Below are positions 46,300 through 58,806 of a DNA stretch of 64,000 bases, one piece after another. Origin of the DNA: Rhynchospora pubera (lineage: Eukaryota; Streptophyta; Magnoliopsida; Poales; Cyperaceae); NCBI GenBank assembly GCA_028095005.1, contig CM051459.1:130799657-130863656 (forward strand). The letters are read 5' to 3'. Position 1 is the first letter of the stretch. Each line of letters starts with the position of its first letter. The notes under the pieces are model-generated. The model saw nothing but the letters and a program-made list of their open reading frames with translations, was not told where the DNA came from and did no database searches. A program made the position numbers and the translations under genes.

Positions 46300-48190
46300 T
46301 GTCTCAAGTTTGATTTGTACGGAGTGGACGACGACTTATCAACGCAGCATATTTTCCGGTGACCGACGAGTATTTACCAAAGTCGTTCCGGGTAGTGAGC
46401 CTGCTCTTCTAGGCCAAGGTGGGGCTTATATGGGCCCCAGAATATGGCCCAAAATTTGTCTGGACAACAAAGATACGTTTAAGACTTTGTTAGAGTTCAG
46501 TTCTACTATCATCCAAGATTTCAACATCCAAAGTCCAAACCAACTATATATATATATATGTGTTCACTTTATCTTTGTGTATTGATGAAGGGTATTTAAA
46601 CCTAGGATATCAAATAAATTTCTAATTTAGAGCTAACCTCACTAGTCGTTTTAGTTAAGCTTTAGGGTCGAACCACAAGGGACGGTACAATTGATTACTA
46701 GACTTTACTTCCTCACGAAATCTAGACAAATAATTTTTGGAGTTTTATGATTTAAAAAAAATAATTATCTAAAGTGCAATTAAATAAATTATTTTTGGTA
46801 TTTTCTGGACTCTAAATAAATGCAAATAATGTCCTAGGAATTTGTGTTCAATTAGTTTAGCTCCAAAGCACCTTTGCATACAATTTTCACCGAGACATAG
46901 GCATATTTCGGACCGAAATGTATGGATTTCGGACCGAAATCCATACTGTTTCTGTCCAAAACTTACTTTAGACCTCTTGTTTCAACTTGATATCTTTACA
47001 CAATGTTATGTGAAGGCTACTGGACGACCAGACCTAAGTCCTAACCTCAGCTGTCGCGATTTCAGTTCTGACTTAACTTGGAACTCGGTTTTTGCCACAT
47101 AAACAACTAAACCTATACTTTCGTTCTGATTTAGCTATTTAAGTATGTTTAGTTGGATTTCTAGAGGTATTTAAAGTCCTGTCGGATCAGTAAAAGTTAC
47201 ACCTTTCGGTCGCAAACTAACCTCCTCTTTCGAGCGATTGGCTTACCTCAAGTGCTTAAATAGCTAATTATTTGTTCTAGTTTAATGCCCTAATGGTGTT
47301 GCAGTTCATCAATAGGTAAACAGTCAAACAAACAATTAAATTAACCAAGCAAGATATAATTCTCAACAAAACATATCACATATCATAATATAAAGCAATC
47401 AAGTCATCACAAAATACTAAACTAATCTACTAACTATTACTACGACACCATTAATTATCCTAACATGCAAGAAAAATAAGATTCAAACTCCATCAAATCA
47501 AAATATCAAGAGAAAAGGAACGAATAAACCAAATACCGCTTCTAACTCAAGATATCGATCGTCCGAAATCGTGGTTGGATCGGTTCTACCGCTGTCGCGT
47601 CCAGAATCGCTCCAAAGTTGCTGCCATGGACGTGCTCCGCTACGAGAGGTGGAATCCCACGCCTTTCGGCGTGAGAACGGTGGTGGAAATTATTGTATGG
47701 AAGGTGGGATGCTTTCCTCTCTGTGTTTTCGTGCATATATGGCTAGGGAGGAGGCTTGGGAGGCAGGTTAGGGCAAGGGTTCACGAGATCATGCCATAAA
47801 ATAAAGTTTCCATCTTCAAAACTTGCCAAAACTAACTTTTTCACGTAATTTCGGACCGAAATAAATAATTTCGGACCGGAATTATTTTCCAGCACTGCGC
47901 ACCGATAGTATTTTGACCATAATTTCTTCATCCGGACTCCGATTGAGGTGATTCAAAGATCGTTGGAAAGCTTAGGATGAGCTCTACAATGATATGGACT
48001 CCTTTCAGTCATTTTCTTCTTCAAATTCCACCATTTTATGCAATTATTGTGTTCAATCCACCAAGTTCCTACAAAACAAATCAAATTGCTATGGCAGTAT
48101 CCAATCTTGCAAAATAAAGCATAAAAGCACATTGAATATCATTGGTTTGGATAATATTTTGGTGCCAAGTATGGTTAAAATATATATATA
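46300..48190. other. Unclassified repeat-like spacer with palindromic TTTCGGACCGAAA motifs
   Basis: No coding frame is supported. The palindrome ATTTCGGACCGAAAT occurs at 46905-46919, 46926-46940 and 47849-47863, with a variant at 47868-47882. The second is the centre of a 25-bp palindrome (46921-46945, tatgg...ccata). The segment has the mixed AT/GC texture of LTR or UTR sequence, but no matching ends were found. Confidence 0.5.
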
Positions 48191-48224
48191 AATAAGAGAT
48201 ATCATGTATGAGTTTATTTTTTTT

Positions 48225-48560
48225 TTGTTTTATGTGTTCACTTAGTTTGTTATACCCGATGAATTTGTTTGTTATATATGTTCACTTTATTTATTATATG
48301 TTCACTTTGTTATTATATATGTTCACCTAGTTATAACAAGCGAGTATCTAATATCTACTGAGTCAGACAGTCGGCAATACTAAAGGAGTATCTAATGTAT
48401 GTACATATTTTGTTTCTCATAGATGTTCACTTTTATATGTATATCTGTTTGTATAAGTTCACTTTGTTTGTTTTATGTGTTCACGTTGGTTGCTATATAG
48501 GTTCACTTTAATTTTTTTGTTTATCTATATTTGTATATGTTTACTTTATTGTTTATATAT
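48225..48560. repeat. Irregular array of tatATGTTCACTTTgtt words
   Basis: TGTTCAC(T/C/G)T(T/A) or close variants occur at about 48235, 48279, 48298, 48321, 48423, 48477 and in related AAGTTCACTTT and GGTTCACTTT forms, spaced 20-50 bp, separated by T/A-rich linkers. From 48600 to 48960 the sequence is purine-rich without a credible gene. Confidence 0.65.
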
Positions 48561-48991
48561 ATTTGTCTAGAGAAAATAAGACAGTGTTCACATTATAGAA
48601 ACGAAGGGGAGTGATGCTGAGGTATGATGAGAGAGGTTTGATGTGGAGGGGAGTAAAAAAGACGATGCACCGGACGACAGAATGGAGGAAAAGGCAAAGG
48701 GAAGTGGAAAAGAGGAGAGGAGACTACACAGAGGAGGGAGGCAGAGAGTGACAAAGAAAAAGAGAGGATGAATGAGACAGAGGTGAAGTAGAGGGGTGGT
48801 AGAGGTGAGAAAAGATAAGAAGAAGTGAAATGAAGGTGAGGACAAGGAGAAAATGTGAGGAGCAAAAGGCGCATGAGAAGGAAAAGGAAGGGAGCGGGAA
48901 AAAAGAGAGAGCGAAGATCTCAGCGCCTTTCTGGAAGGTAGATGGCGTGAATGGAATTTAACTGCATGACGTATATCATTTCTGTTAAGAC

Positions 48992-49360
48992 AATGGCCGT
49001 TTGGATGATATGGGAATAAGCAAGAATAGCTTTTTCTTAGAAATAGCTTTTTCCTAAACATCCAAACAAGTTAGGAATAAGGAGAAAAATAGTTTCTTCC
49101 AACAATTATATATACATAATTTCAACAAAATTAGCTAAATACTAATAGCTAAATGGAATTTTGTGTACTCTTTAATTAGTAATTTATTTAATATTAAAAT
49201 AATAATTTTTAATGATTTATTTAAATTAATATTAATTTGCTTATTCCTAACTCAACATCCAAACAACATTTCTTATTCCTGAAATAACACTCTTCCCAAT
49301 ATTTTCTTCCTAAAATCCTTATTCCTTCCTTATTTCCATACCATCCAAACTAGCCCATTA
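48992..49360. mobile_element. MITE, about 370 bp
   Basis: The inverted ends atggccgtttggatgatatg and cataccatccaaactagccc enclose AT-rich DNA with gaataag/cttattcc words near both ends. The termini are of the G-CGTTTGG type seen in Tourist and some hAT MITEs. The duplication is not clear. Confidence 0.7.
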
Positions 49361-51293
49361 CTTTACAACTTTGCGTAAATCAGTGACGATCGTGATAATA
49401 ATATAAGTTCAACAATATTATTTACATTTTTGAGTGAATTAGTGAAAATCATGATAACAAATGAATATCTAAAAAAAAAAGAAAATCATGATAACAAATA
49501 AGATGACAAATTTTAATTGCCCACTTTCATCGTTCAATGGCTGGTAGTATTGATCTTTAATTAATTAAATAATTTAATATATCCATTTTTTTAAAAAAAC
49601 TTTGTTGGGTGTTTAAACAATCACTTCTCTCACTTTTTACGTACATCTCCATGTCATTTACCGCTTTGATAGAAGAGAACAATAAAGTGCCTATACATAT
49701 TTGACCTTGCTTTCATGACAGAAAACCTCTAGCAAAGCATTGCACCTGGCCCGCTTCTCCACTTTGTGTTTCAATTAAAAAATAATAAGCAAGCATTGCT
49801 TCGGGGTCCCCATAATTAGGGGTCTCCATTTTTCTCACTATTTCCGTGTACATTCCGTTTTTCAGAACGTAAATAAATGCATTAATTTCCACTTACGTTC
49901 CGTTCTAATAACGCAACCAATTTTTTTTCCGTCTTCTGTTCCGTCAGTTGAAACGGAAAAAACGTTTAAAACGTTAAATTTTAATACCGTTTGAAATGGA
50001 ACTGATTTTTCTAATTTCACAATACAAATTATAAGTATTACATATCACAAATCACAAATTTAAGCATTACATATCAATAAATGCAATTCCAATAAGTCAG
50101 CAAAAATATCAATAAATGTAGTTTCTCGTCCTCTGAAATATCAAGCTCAGATTCAACCCTTCTACTCCTTCTCCATCAACAATTAGAGACGACAAAACAA
50201 ATCCAAAACTGCAAAATAAACAATAGTTCATGCTTTCAATTAGTAATCCAAAAAATTAGATAAAAAAATTAACCAAAGGTATATATTAGAACATTAATTC
50301 CATCTCTCAAGTCCTCACTTAAACTAAGACAACACTGTCAAAAGACGAGTCACTTTCAAATAATTGAATTTGTTCGATTTATATCCACTTCAGCTTATTT
50401 GTTTAATATTTCTTCAGCACTAGCCATCAGGAAAAACACTGTAAAGGTATATCAGAGTGGAACTGAAACCCTCATGCATAAACTATGATTAAAATATACT
50501 GAATCAATACCAGCAAATCAGTACAAGTCGAGATTTGGTATTTCAATTTTTTTTATTTAAGACAATCAGCCATGCTGAAATATGCAAAATAACATAACAC
50601 AATTTATTTAAAAGCAGCTCTTTATACCTATTTATAAGGATCAATTCCACTCATTGAACTTTTACCAATTAGTTTAGTTTACCAGATTGACCAAAATAAC
50701 ATAACACTTTACACTCTTAACAGATAACACTTAACACTCTTATGCATTGAACTGGACTGAATTATTGACAAGAAAATAAGTAAAACCAAAAACTCTTTGT
50801 TATCATTGAAATCAGAAGCTCAAGTGTTTACCAGTAAAACTAGTAAAAATAGAAAAAAAAACCAGTAAAAAAGAAGTAGAAAAAAAGAAATTGAAAACCC
50901 AATAAAAAATTAAAGCAAAACAAAATAAGTAGAAACATTCATCCACAACACAAGCAAGAGAGAGAGAGAGTACTCAAACCGATATAAAAGCAAATGCAAA
51001 GGAGGAGGAAAGTTTCAGCTGCTCTCGGTTGCCATCATCACCACCGCTAAGCCGCCACCAGTCACTTGCCGCTAGCCGTCTTCTCCATTGTCGATCAATC
51101 ACAAAGAATAGAGAGAGGGAGGAGTGTGTGTAGGGTAAAGGAGAGGTAGCGAGTGAAAGAGAGAGGTAGAGAGGTGGGTTTGAGCTCGGGTCTGAGAGGA
51201 GGTGGCGGTGAGGGGTCTAGGGTTTGCTTGCGGTGGAGGAGAGGTGAGTGGGGAGGGTGCTGGCTCTCGAGTGAGAGAGGGAACAGTGGGAAG

Positions 51294-53053
51294 TGTTAGA
51301 GTTATGTCCTAGAAGTCAATAATTTAATGACTTAATTATTAGTTTATGTTTTGGATGATATTTTATCATCTGTTCCTAGGTTTATTATTGACAGATTATT
51401 CAGGTTGAGGATCTGAATTGTAGATCTCTGTGGATCATTCTTTAGAATGACAATAATAAATCTAAACGGTCCATAATCTTGATAATTAACAAGGAACATT
51501 AATTATCATATAAGATTAGTATGCAAGTTAAGTGACGATTAAGTTCTACAAATCATAGGTAAAGAGTTACCAACTTAATTGCATATGTATATGTTATGGA
51601 ACATAGTACAGGACTTGACCCAACGAAATAAACATATGGATTGTGTTATGTGTCATTGTTTATTTCGTTATGATTTTGGTTCTAAGTTTGAGATGTTTAT
51701 CTTTTCCACATGATGATAGGTTCAATAAATATTGTCTACCGCTGATTCCCGACAAGGGCTGCTATACGGACTTTATTTATGTTCTCTTGAATTGTGCGGG
51801 GAAAAGCTAATCATCAAGAAAATCGTATGTCCCTCATTAATTCACTTAGTGAGTGACGATATCTGTTTGGGCCCCTTGATGGAGTTGGATCGTATGCGCG
51901 CAACTAAGCGATCAACTCTAGATCAAGAAACGTATAATCTGCAAGAATGACACATTCCTATCTTGGATTATACGATAATATCGTGAGACATAAGAATCAA
52001 AATAGAGAAATACTTTTATTCTCTTATGCAGGATTTAAATACTGTAGCAGTACATTATTTATGCGAATTGGGAATCATAACGTGTTGCTAGATACCGCTT
52101 ATGATTATTGGAATTAAATAACGATTTAATTCCATGTCCAACATAGCATAAATCCTCAAAGGGTCACACAAATATGACATTAATCACACAGTGCATTATT
52201 TATTTATTCACAGCAGTAAGTAATGTGAAAATATGATAAGATTGATTAATTAATTATATACCGTTGCGAACCGTTATAATTAATTAAGTCAATGGATCAT
52301 ATAGAAATAAATTAATGCATTAACTAATCCTAAAATAATTATTAATGAGTTAATAATTAATTTAGTTCAACACAATTTTAATATAAATGGTTATATTAAT
52401 TAATTGGGCCGTTATTTGGTAGCAAATAGATAGCCCAATTAAAGAGCAAATAAATGGGGCTTTAATTAATAGAATTAGAGACTAAATTGAGTGGATTAAG
52501 TGGCTCATATAGGCCCATTTCGTGGCTGTCCATTATGGTGGTAGGTGGGATGACATAGTTGTAATTATGCAAGAGGTCAATTAGGTTTTGTGCTCTATAT
52601 AAGGACCACTTATGAGAGCCTCCACCTAGCTTTTCTCTCTCCTCTCATTCCTCCCATGGAGGCCGCCACTTTCATCCTCTCATTCTCTCTTTTGCTCATG
52701 TGTTGAGTTATTTTCTCTCCACTAAATCAAGGTTGTTGATTGATGCAAGAGAGAAAACCATAAGGATTAGGCTTGTTCTTTGGGTATGCTAGCACGTACC
52801 TTGTAGAACGTGATTAATCCTCCTTGGTGGACTCGAGGGTGACTACTAGACGTGGTGGAGACGGTGGAGAAGACACGCCATCGATTCCCATGCCTTGGTC
52901 GAGCCCCGCGAATACGATTTCGCGGGAGGTACAAATTCCACCTATCTCTTTGTGTCGAATGAGCTTATGTACTAGATCTAATGTTGCTTGTGTTTTAATT
53001 GGATTAATTAAGGGTAATTAGTCACAAAATTAAAATTGAGCAATTTCCTAACA
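51294..53053 (+). mobile_element. Solo LTR, 1760 bp
   Basis: It begins TGTTAG and ends CTAACA, and is flanked by the 5-bp direct repeat GGAAG (51289-51293 and 53054-53058). A TATA box (ctctatataagg, about 52592-52603) is followed by CT-rich leader sequence, the U3-R order of an LTR in plus orientation. No internal region, primer site or coding frame is present, so it is a recombination product of a full LTR retrotransposon. It is nested in the hAT-like element. The superfamily cannot be assigned from the LTR alone. Confidence 0.9.
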
Positions 53054-53664
53054 GGAAGAGGCATTCAGAGAGAGAGAGAGGGGGGTTCTAGTGAGGGTGG
53101 AGGCAGGCGGAGAGAACGAGGGAGATGTTGATTTTCTCTCGGCTGAGAATATGAGAGAGGCGCGGCGCTCTAGGGTTATGCGAGAGAGCGAGAGAAATAT
53201 CAGTTATACGAGAGAGAGAGAGAGAGATCAAATATTGGGCTGCAAATTTAATGGGCCGAACAGAATAACGTAAATAACGAAACAGAGCTGATAAATACAA
53301 TCAACCGAATAGACAATCAAACAATCATGACCGAAAATAGAAACTGCGCGATGCCAAAAAAGGAAAGGTCCTCTCATGCGTGGTTCCCCTCTCACTCGCG
53401 TTCTCTCACCCCGCCTCACCTTTTCTCCTCCTCTCCTCACCTCCTCTCCCAACGCATCAACCTTCACCTCCTCTCCCTTCGCACCTTCTCTCTCGCACAT
53501 CGCCGCCGCGCCCTTTCGTCGCCGTCAGCCCTTCCGTCACGCCCTCCCGTCCCCGTCAGCCCTGCTGTCATGCCCTCTAGTCACTGTCAGCCCTCCCGTC
53601 GCAGTCGCTCGCGCAGCCCTCCCGTCGTCGTCGCGTAGTCCTCTCATCGCCCAGCCCAGCCCTG

Positions 53665-54260
53665 CAGTTATCAGAATCAGAAATGAATATTATTTACTCC
53701 CTCACTTGTATTAAATACTCTCTTACTACTAATTATTTACTCCCTTGTAGTTTTTTAGTTACTCCCAAGCAACAGTAGAATCAGTTCTGAATGTTATTTA
53801 CTCCCTTATCCATATTAGAGACTCCTTTCATAGTAGTTATTTACTCCCTTATAGCTATTTAGTTACTCCCAAACAATAGCAGAATCAGATATGAATATTA
53901 TTTACTCCCTTACTTGTATTAAATAGTCCCTTATTATTACTTATTTACTTCCTTATAGTTATTTAGTTACTCCCAAACAACAATAGAATCAGTTCTGAAT
54001 ATTATTTACTCCCTCATACATATTAGATACTCCTTTTATACTAGTTATTTACTCCCTTATAGCTATTTAGTTACTTCCAAATAATAGCAGAATCAGATAT
54101 GAATATTATTTACTCTTTTATACTGATCAATTTCCTCCCTTATAGTAATTTAGTTACTCCAAAAAAAAATAGCAGAATCATATATGAATGTTATTTACTC
54201 CCTTATACTGATTAATATCATCCCTTATAGTAATTTATTTACTCTTAAATTGTAACAGAA
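53665..54260. repeat. Minisatellite, period about 105 bp, about 5.5 copies
   Basis: The unit starts agaatcag-(t/a)-tgaatattatttactccct and ends agttactcccaaacaatagc. Copies start near 53677, 53779, 53881, 53986, 54091 and 54173; the last is shortened. Lies inside the hAT-like element. Confidence 0.85.
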
Positions 54261-54369
54261 CTAGATCTAAACATATTTTCTATTCTTATCCTTCTTTATT
54301 TCTACTTCTTTCTTCCTCAACCAGATCTGATCGGTATATGAATGGAGCAGTGAGGGGAGGCGGAGGTGG

Positions 54370-54670
54370 AGGTGAAGCGGAGGAGAGGAGAGGCGGAGGA
54401 GAGGTGAGGCGAAGCAGAGGAGATGTTGAGTCGGAAGCTAGAAACCTTGACTGAGATAGAGAGAGAGTGCATTGGAGGTGTCTCGTAGAGAGAGAGAAAG
54501 CGATGGTCTCGAAACTAAAAGCTGTCGAAGAGAGATCGCTTGCTTGAGAGAGAAAAGCTTGATCGAGATCTAGATTTTCTGGAGTGAGAGAGAGAGAAGA
54601 GAGAGAGAGCTTGCTTGAGAGAGAAAGTTTGATCCAGATTTAGATTTTCTGGAGAGAGAGAGGGGTTTAA
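54370..54670. repeat. GA-rich tract with a near-repeat of about 65 bp
   Basis: gagagagcttgcttgagaga-type text and gattttctggagtgagagag recur at about 54535-54600 and 54600-54660. No gene is seen. Confidence 0.55.
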
Positions 54671-54969
54671 TTTCTGATTTTTTCAAAATAATGAAAGGTG
54701 ATGTATCAATCACGTGATAAAAATAGAAGGAGACTCTGTCGGTGATTGTTTGATTGTCTATAGTATTGATTACAGGAAGCAATTCCCATAACGAAACGTA
54801 AATGGACTGTTTCGTTTACGTTTCGCCCATCTGAACGAAACATCATTCCATTCCGTTTCTGTTCCGTATGCTGAAACGTAAGCAAAATCTTTTCCATTTC
54901 CGTTCCGTTTAGAACGGAACGAAACGGAAACGTCCGAAACGGCATGAAATTGACAACCGGGATTCTTAA

Positions 54970-55460
54970 TTCTTGTAATTTCATTCCTATCTATGTACCC
55001 AAGGAGATCTAGTTCAAACTTTTCATTTTTTTAATTAACCTCTAATTATCGTTATGACCAACCAACATAGCTTAAAAATCTTAAAATACATGTTTTTTAG
55101 CTAATTAGATTTTGTAAATTCTTGGTAGAAAAAGAAAACAAGTATCACAAAGTAGCTAATCTAAAAAAAATACAAATAAAATAATAACCCAACTACAAAT
55201 CATAATGCATGCCCTCTTTTTGTGTGAATATGCAATTTCTTACCATTATTTAAATTTCTAAAATTGTAAGTGTGATTTAATTGTGGTTAAAAGAACAAGG
55301 AAAAAACAAATTTCTTTTTGGGGTCTAAAATTTTCTAACGAATTAAACCAACCGGATCCAACAAACAGAATACTCGATCCGAATCCGAAATAAAACTCGA
55401 CCCTGATTCACTAGTCACCTCATCTGCCAGTCACATGCTTACATGCTAAGCAAACAACCC
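54970..55460. other. Intergenic DNA upstream of the cystatin gene
   Basis: AT-rich, no gene or clear repeat. Confidence 0.5.
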
Positions 55461-55469
55461 AAAGGCCAC

Positions 55470-55496
55470 CTCCACGTGCCTCGCATGCAACGCATC
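55470..55496 (+). promoter_or_regulatory. G-box and RY element upstream of the cystatin gene
   Basis: CACGTG (about 55472) and CATGCA (about 55486) lie about 340 bases before the start codon. G-box/RY pairs are typical of seed-expressed or ABA-responsive plant promoters; their use here is inference. Confidence 0.4.
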
Positions 55497-55820
55497 CTTC
55501 TGCCGACCTTATCATTTCGGTGAACCAACCAATCCCCAGTGTATTTCACTGACAAATGGTCCCACTTTCCATACTATACAGTAGATTACATCAAACCACC
55601 TCCATCCAAATATCTGTTGACCTGCCGGTTCCTTAGCCTGTTCTATGATGGAATTACAAGCTGGACCTGTTCTTCCAGTGTACTGTATCAAATCTAACGC
55701 GGGACCCACTTTCCATAGACAAGGACTTAATTGATAGACCAGGTGCACGAATCTCTTCATGAGCAATTCCCAAAGGAAAGTGTTAAAGGAAGGTGCGAAA
55801 GAGAGAGAGAGAGAGTACAA

Positions 55821-58031
55821 ATGCTCGCACTGAGACGAGAAATGCCATCAAATTCACTCGGCGCGTTTAGTTTCATTTCTCGATTCCTCTTCTCCCTCTT
55901 GATTCTTTCCATTTTGTGCGAGAAATCGATCGCCATGGCCAATACCTTGGGAGGTGTGCGTGATTCTCCGATCTCCGAAGAGAACAGCCTTCAGCATGAC
56001 GAGCTCGCGCGATTCGCCGTGGAAGAACACAACAAGAAAGAGGTTTTTATTTTTATTTTTTATCTTTGATTTGATTTTTCTGAGCGTGAATTTGTTGGGT
56101 TTCGTAGATTTTATTTGGGCATCCTTGTAAAACCCTGATATTGTCAGTGCACTAGTTAGACACTATGTTGGGTAGTAAAGTTACTTAAATTGGGACAATC
56201 AAGTATATATATTTCTCTCCTATTTTCACCAATAGATTGGTAATTGATAGGCTTGTTGTAGTTCAGTTAATTGAACCAATTTGTCGATTGAACCAATTTG
56301 TTGTGTGATTACGTGAGCTGATTCTTACTTGAATACTGGACAAGAGAATTACATTTAATTTACTACGTTACAAAAAGCAGAATGTGCTACCAGTATGGTT
56401 TCTATCTTGGTGATAGATATGAAAATTGTAAAATAAATGCCAAAAGCTTGATAAGTAATGGATTGGTGAAATAGATCCGACTGCGCTGCTGTTGAATAAC
56501 CGAATGAAGAAAACAATACTCTTTAAAACAATAAAAATAACTTGTGTTTGTGCACAAATTTCCTCTCCAGGAAATTTTTTATTTTTTTGGATATATTTAT
56601 TTATGACTTCATTTCCCTTGTTCAAGTAGAATGCTCTTTTGGAGTTTGTGCGGGTGGTGAAGGCTAAGGAACAAGTGGTTGCTGGCACACTTCACCATCT
56701 GACAATTGAGGCTATTGATGCTGGAAAGAAGAAAGTCTATGAAGCCAAGATTTGGGTCAAACCATGGCTCAATTTCAAGGAGTTGCAGGAGTTCACACAC
56801 AAGGGATATTCATCCTCTTTCACTACTTCTGATCTTGGTGTTAAAAGAGGTGTTCTACTGAACCTACTATAACCAGATATACAGTATGAATGTTGATGAA
56901 ATTTTGGACCTTGGTCTAGTCTTCGTTGCGGACATTAGATTCTCTTTTTGCTGGCACACCAGTGTCTTTCTGTTGTCTTTGTAGTTTTCTTTTCATTATT
57001 ATATTATGCTGGCTTTGGAGGTTTTGAATGCCTGAATTCAACTTGTTTGTTCCCAAGTTTTCAACTAATTGTGTTTTTTTTACTTTTCAGAGGGTCATGA
57101 GCCAGGCTGGCGTGAGGTGCCGGTGCATGATCCAGTGGTGAAAGATGCTGCTAGCCATGCTGTGTCCAGCATCCAACAGAGATCTAACTCCCTTGCAGCG
57201 TACGAACTTCTGGATATTATCCATGCGAAGGCTGAGGTAACTAACAACTATTTGTAGATTTTAGTATGGCTTTGTTGGTTTGGATACTGGTGTCTGCCCT
57301 GCAAACCTCCCTACCTTCTACCAAGGGCCTTGCCAAAGACGCATGTTACCTACCCAATCTGAATCAGCTAAAGCTTTCTTTAGATCAAGCTAATTTGGAT
57401 AGTAGTTTATTGGTTTGGGTTTGAAAGTGGAAGAGACGAGGGAAAAAGAGAAAAAAGGTTTATTTTTTTTTAATTTTTGGAAAATATTATTTGTCCTGAT
57501 GATTTTTAGTTCTTATATAAGGGGTATGGTGAACTGCACAATGGTAAGTTGCTGGTCAATACTTTTTTTTTTTTTATGGCAAATTGGGGGGTTGAATCAG
57601 GTATTTCCGGGTTGGTGTATGCTGCTTTAAGTAACGCCAGTAATTAGCTATTTCATGTCTTGGGTATAGTCTAAGAATTTTCTAAATTGTCTTCAACCTT
57701 TTTATGCATAAATATACCAGAAAGTACTTTGGCGGCATGTTCACTGTAACACACTTGGAATATTAATTCGATAACATAAAATGTCTTTCAAGTTTTTACT
57801 ATTGAGTATTAGCACCTTTAGAAAGTTGGGTGAGTTACTAAAACCTATGGCCTCTGGTTGATTTGTTGATCATTGTAGGTGATAGAAGATATTGCAAAGT
57901 TCAACATGCTCCTAAAGCTGAAGAGAGGGAATAAAGAGGAGAAATACAATGTGGAGGTGCACAAGAGTGTTGAAGGCAATTTTGTTCTCAATCAGATGCA
58001 CCAGGAAGAGCACTCCGAAACCACTAATTAG
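55821..58031 (+). CDS. Phytocystatin with C-terminal legumain-inhibitor extension, 246 aa, 4 exons
   Basis: Exons 55821-56042, 56630-56849, 57091-57236 and 57879-58031 join in frame with GT-AG introns. The first domain inhibits papain-like cysteine proteases: N-terminal Gly44-Gly45, the plant motif LARFAVEEHN (62-71), hairpin loop QVVAG (89-93) and second loop Pro119-Trp120. The second cystatin-like domain carries SNSL at 179-182, the motif by which extended phytocystatins inhibit legumain (C13) proteases. A hydrophobic N-terminus (FISRFLFSLLILSILC) is a likely signal peptide, so the inhibitor would enter the secretory pathway. Start choice is open: ATGs at 55821, 55842 and 55935 (MANTLGG, cytosolic form) are in frame; 55842 gives the cleanest signal peptide. 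A CT/GA-rich leader precedes it. Function: control of endogenous or pest proteases. Confidence 0.95.
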
Positions 58032-58086
58032 TAAAGTTAGGATGTCTAGTATGCAGCAATACCTACTATTTACTAAGCATTGTAAA

Positions 58087-58092
58087 ATAAAT
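58087..58092 (+). terminator. AATAAA polyadenylation signal of the cystatin gene
   Basis: AATAAA lies about 55 bases after the stop codon, in a T/A-rich 3' UTR. The position is normal for a plant near-upstream element. Confidence 0.5.
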
Positions 58093-58806
58093 AAACAATG
58101 TAAAAATGGCTGTGTAACTGTTGCAGTATGTGTGAGCGCTGCAGGATTGCCTAATGTGTGTTTGTGCATGGGGCTTACCAAATTACATTGAAATCTCTAT
58201 GTTTTGATTGTCTTTCGATTTCTTGTTGCCTCGGAGGAGTTTCCAAACACAATTTAAGTGAGCTGTTTTTGTACTAGACTATGTAACAGTAGCAGAACAA
58301 TTTACTGAAGTTGTAACGAGACATCAATACTGCTGCTGGGCTAAATAATTACATATCCTTTAAAGTTCTCAATGGCTCATCGAAGCCATGATCAAGGATT
58401 TGCGTTTGACACTGGCTAACTAACTAATGAAGTATCAAAATGGGGCCCGAAATAGTAGATTTTAGTTAGGATCTAAGTAAGTAGGAACAGCGCATATATG
58501 ACTAAGTTCCATATGTCCCTCTGGTTCTGGTTCTCTTGTAAATCTAACTAAGAAATGCACTTCGTTTTGTTGGAGCATGTATCTTAGCAACCAGTCTTAC
58601 ATATGCCAAGTTAAGTTCAAATAACAAAAAACAAGTAATTGAAATTCCCAACAACACAGATATTAAGTCCACAATTTCTTCTGCGGGTGCCAACAATGAT
58701 TGCACATTGATAAAACAAGGTTGCAAACACAACATAGCTACAAGCACACAAACAGAGATTCACACAACAAAATCGTCAGTATGCACGACTGTTGCTGTTA
58801 TTTCTT
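58093..58806. other. Spacer between the convergent cystatin and phosphotransfer genes
   Basis: 3' UTR sequence of both genes; no other gene is seen. Confidence 0.6.

Larger units (their letters stand above)
49817..54962. mobile_element. Probable large non-autonomous hAT-like element (about 5.1 kb including a nested LTR)
   Basis: Left end taggggtctccatttttctc, right end read inward tcccggttgtcaatttcatg; both are followed by clusters of CGTTCCGTTT/AACGGAACG words (49840-49995 and 54785-54945), a subterminal-repeat layout typical of hAT elements. The match of the very ends is imperfect and no 8-bp duplication was found, so boundaries are tentative. The inside contains gene-like CT/GA-rich leader sequence (50950-51290 and 53060-53660), a 105-bp minisatellite and a solo LTR, but no transposase. 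Confidence 0.5.

Noticed and set aside
48588..49061. 157-codon Ser/Leu/Pro-rich minus-strand frame
   Set aside because: It follows from a purine-rich plus strand; no domain, and the frame overlaps the terminus of a MITE.
53327..53714. Overlapping Pro/Ser-rich plus-strand frames
   Set aside because: Open in several frames at once because of CT-rich sequence inside the hAT-like element; typical of low-complexity DNA.
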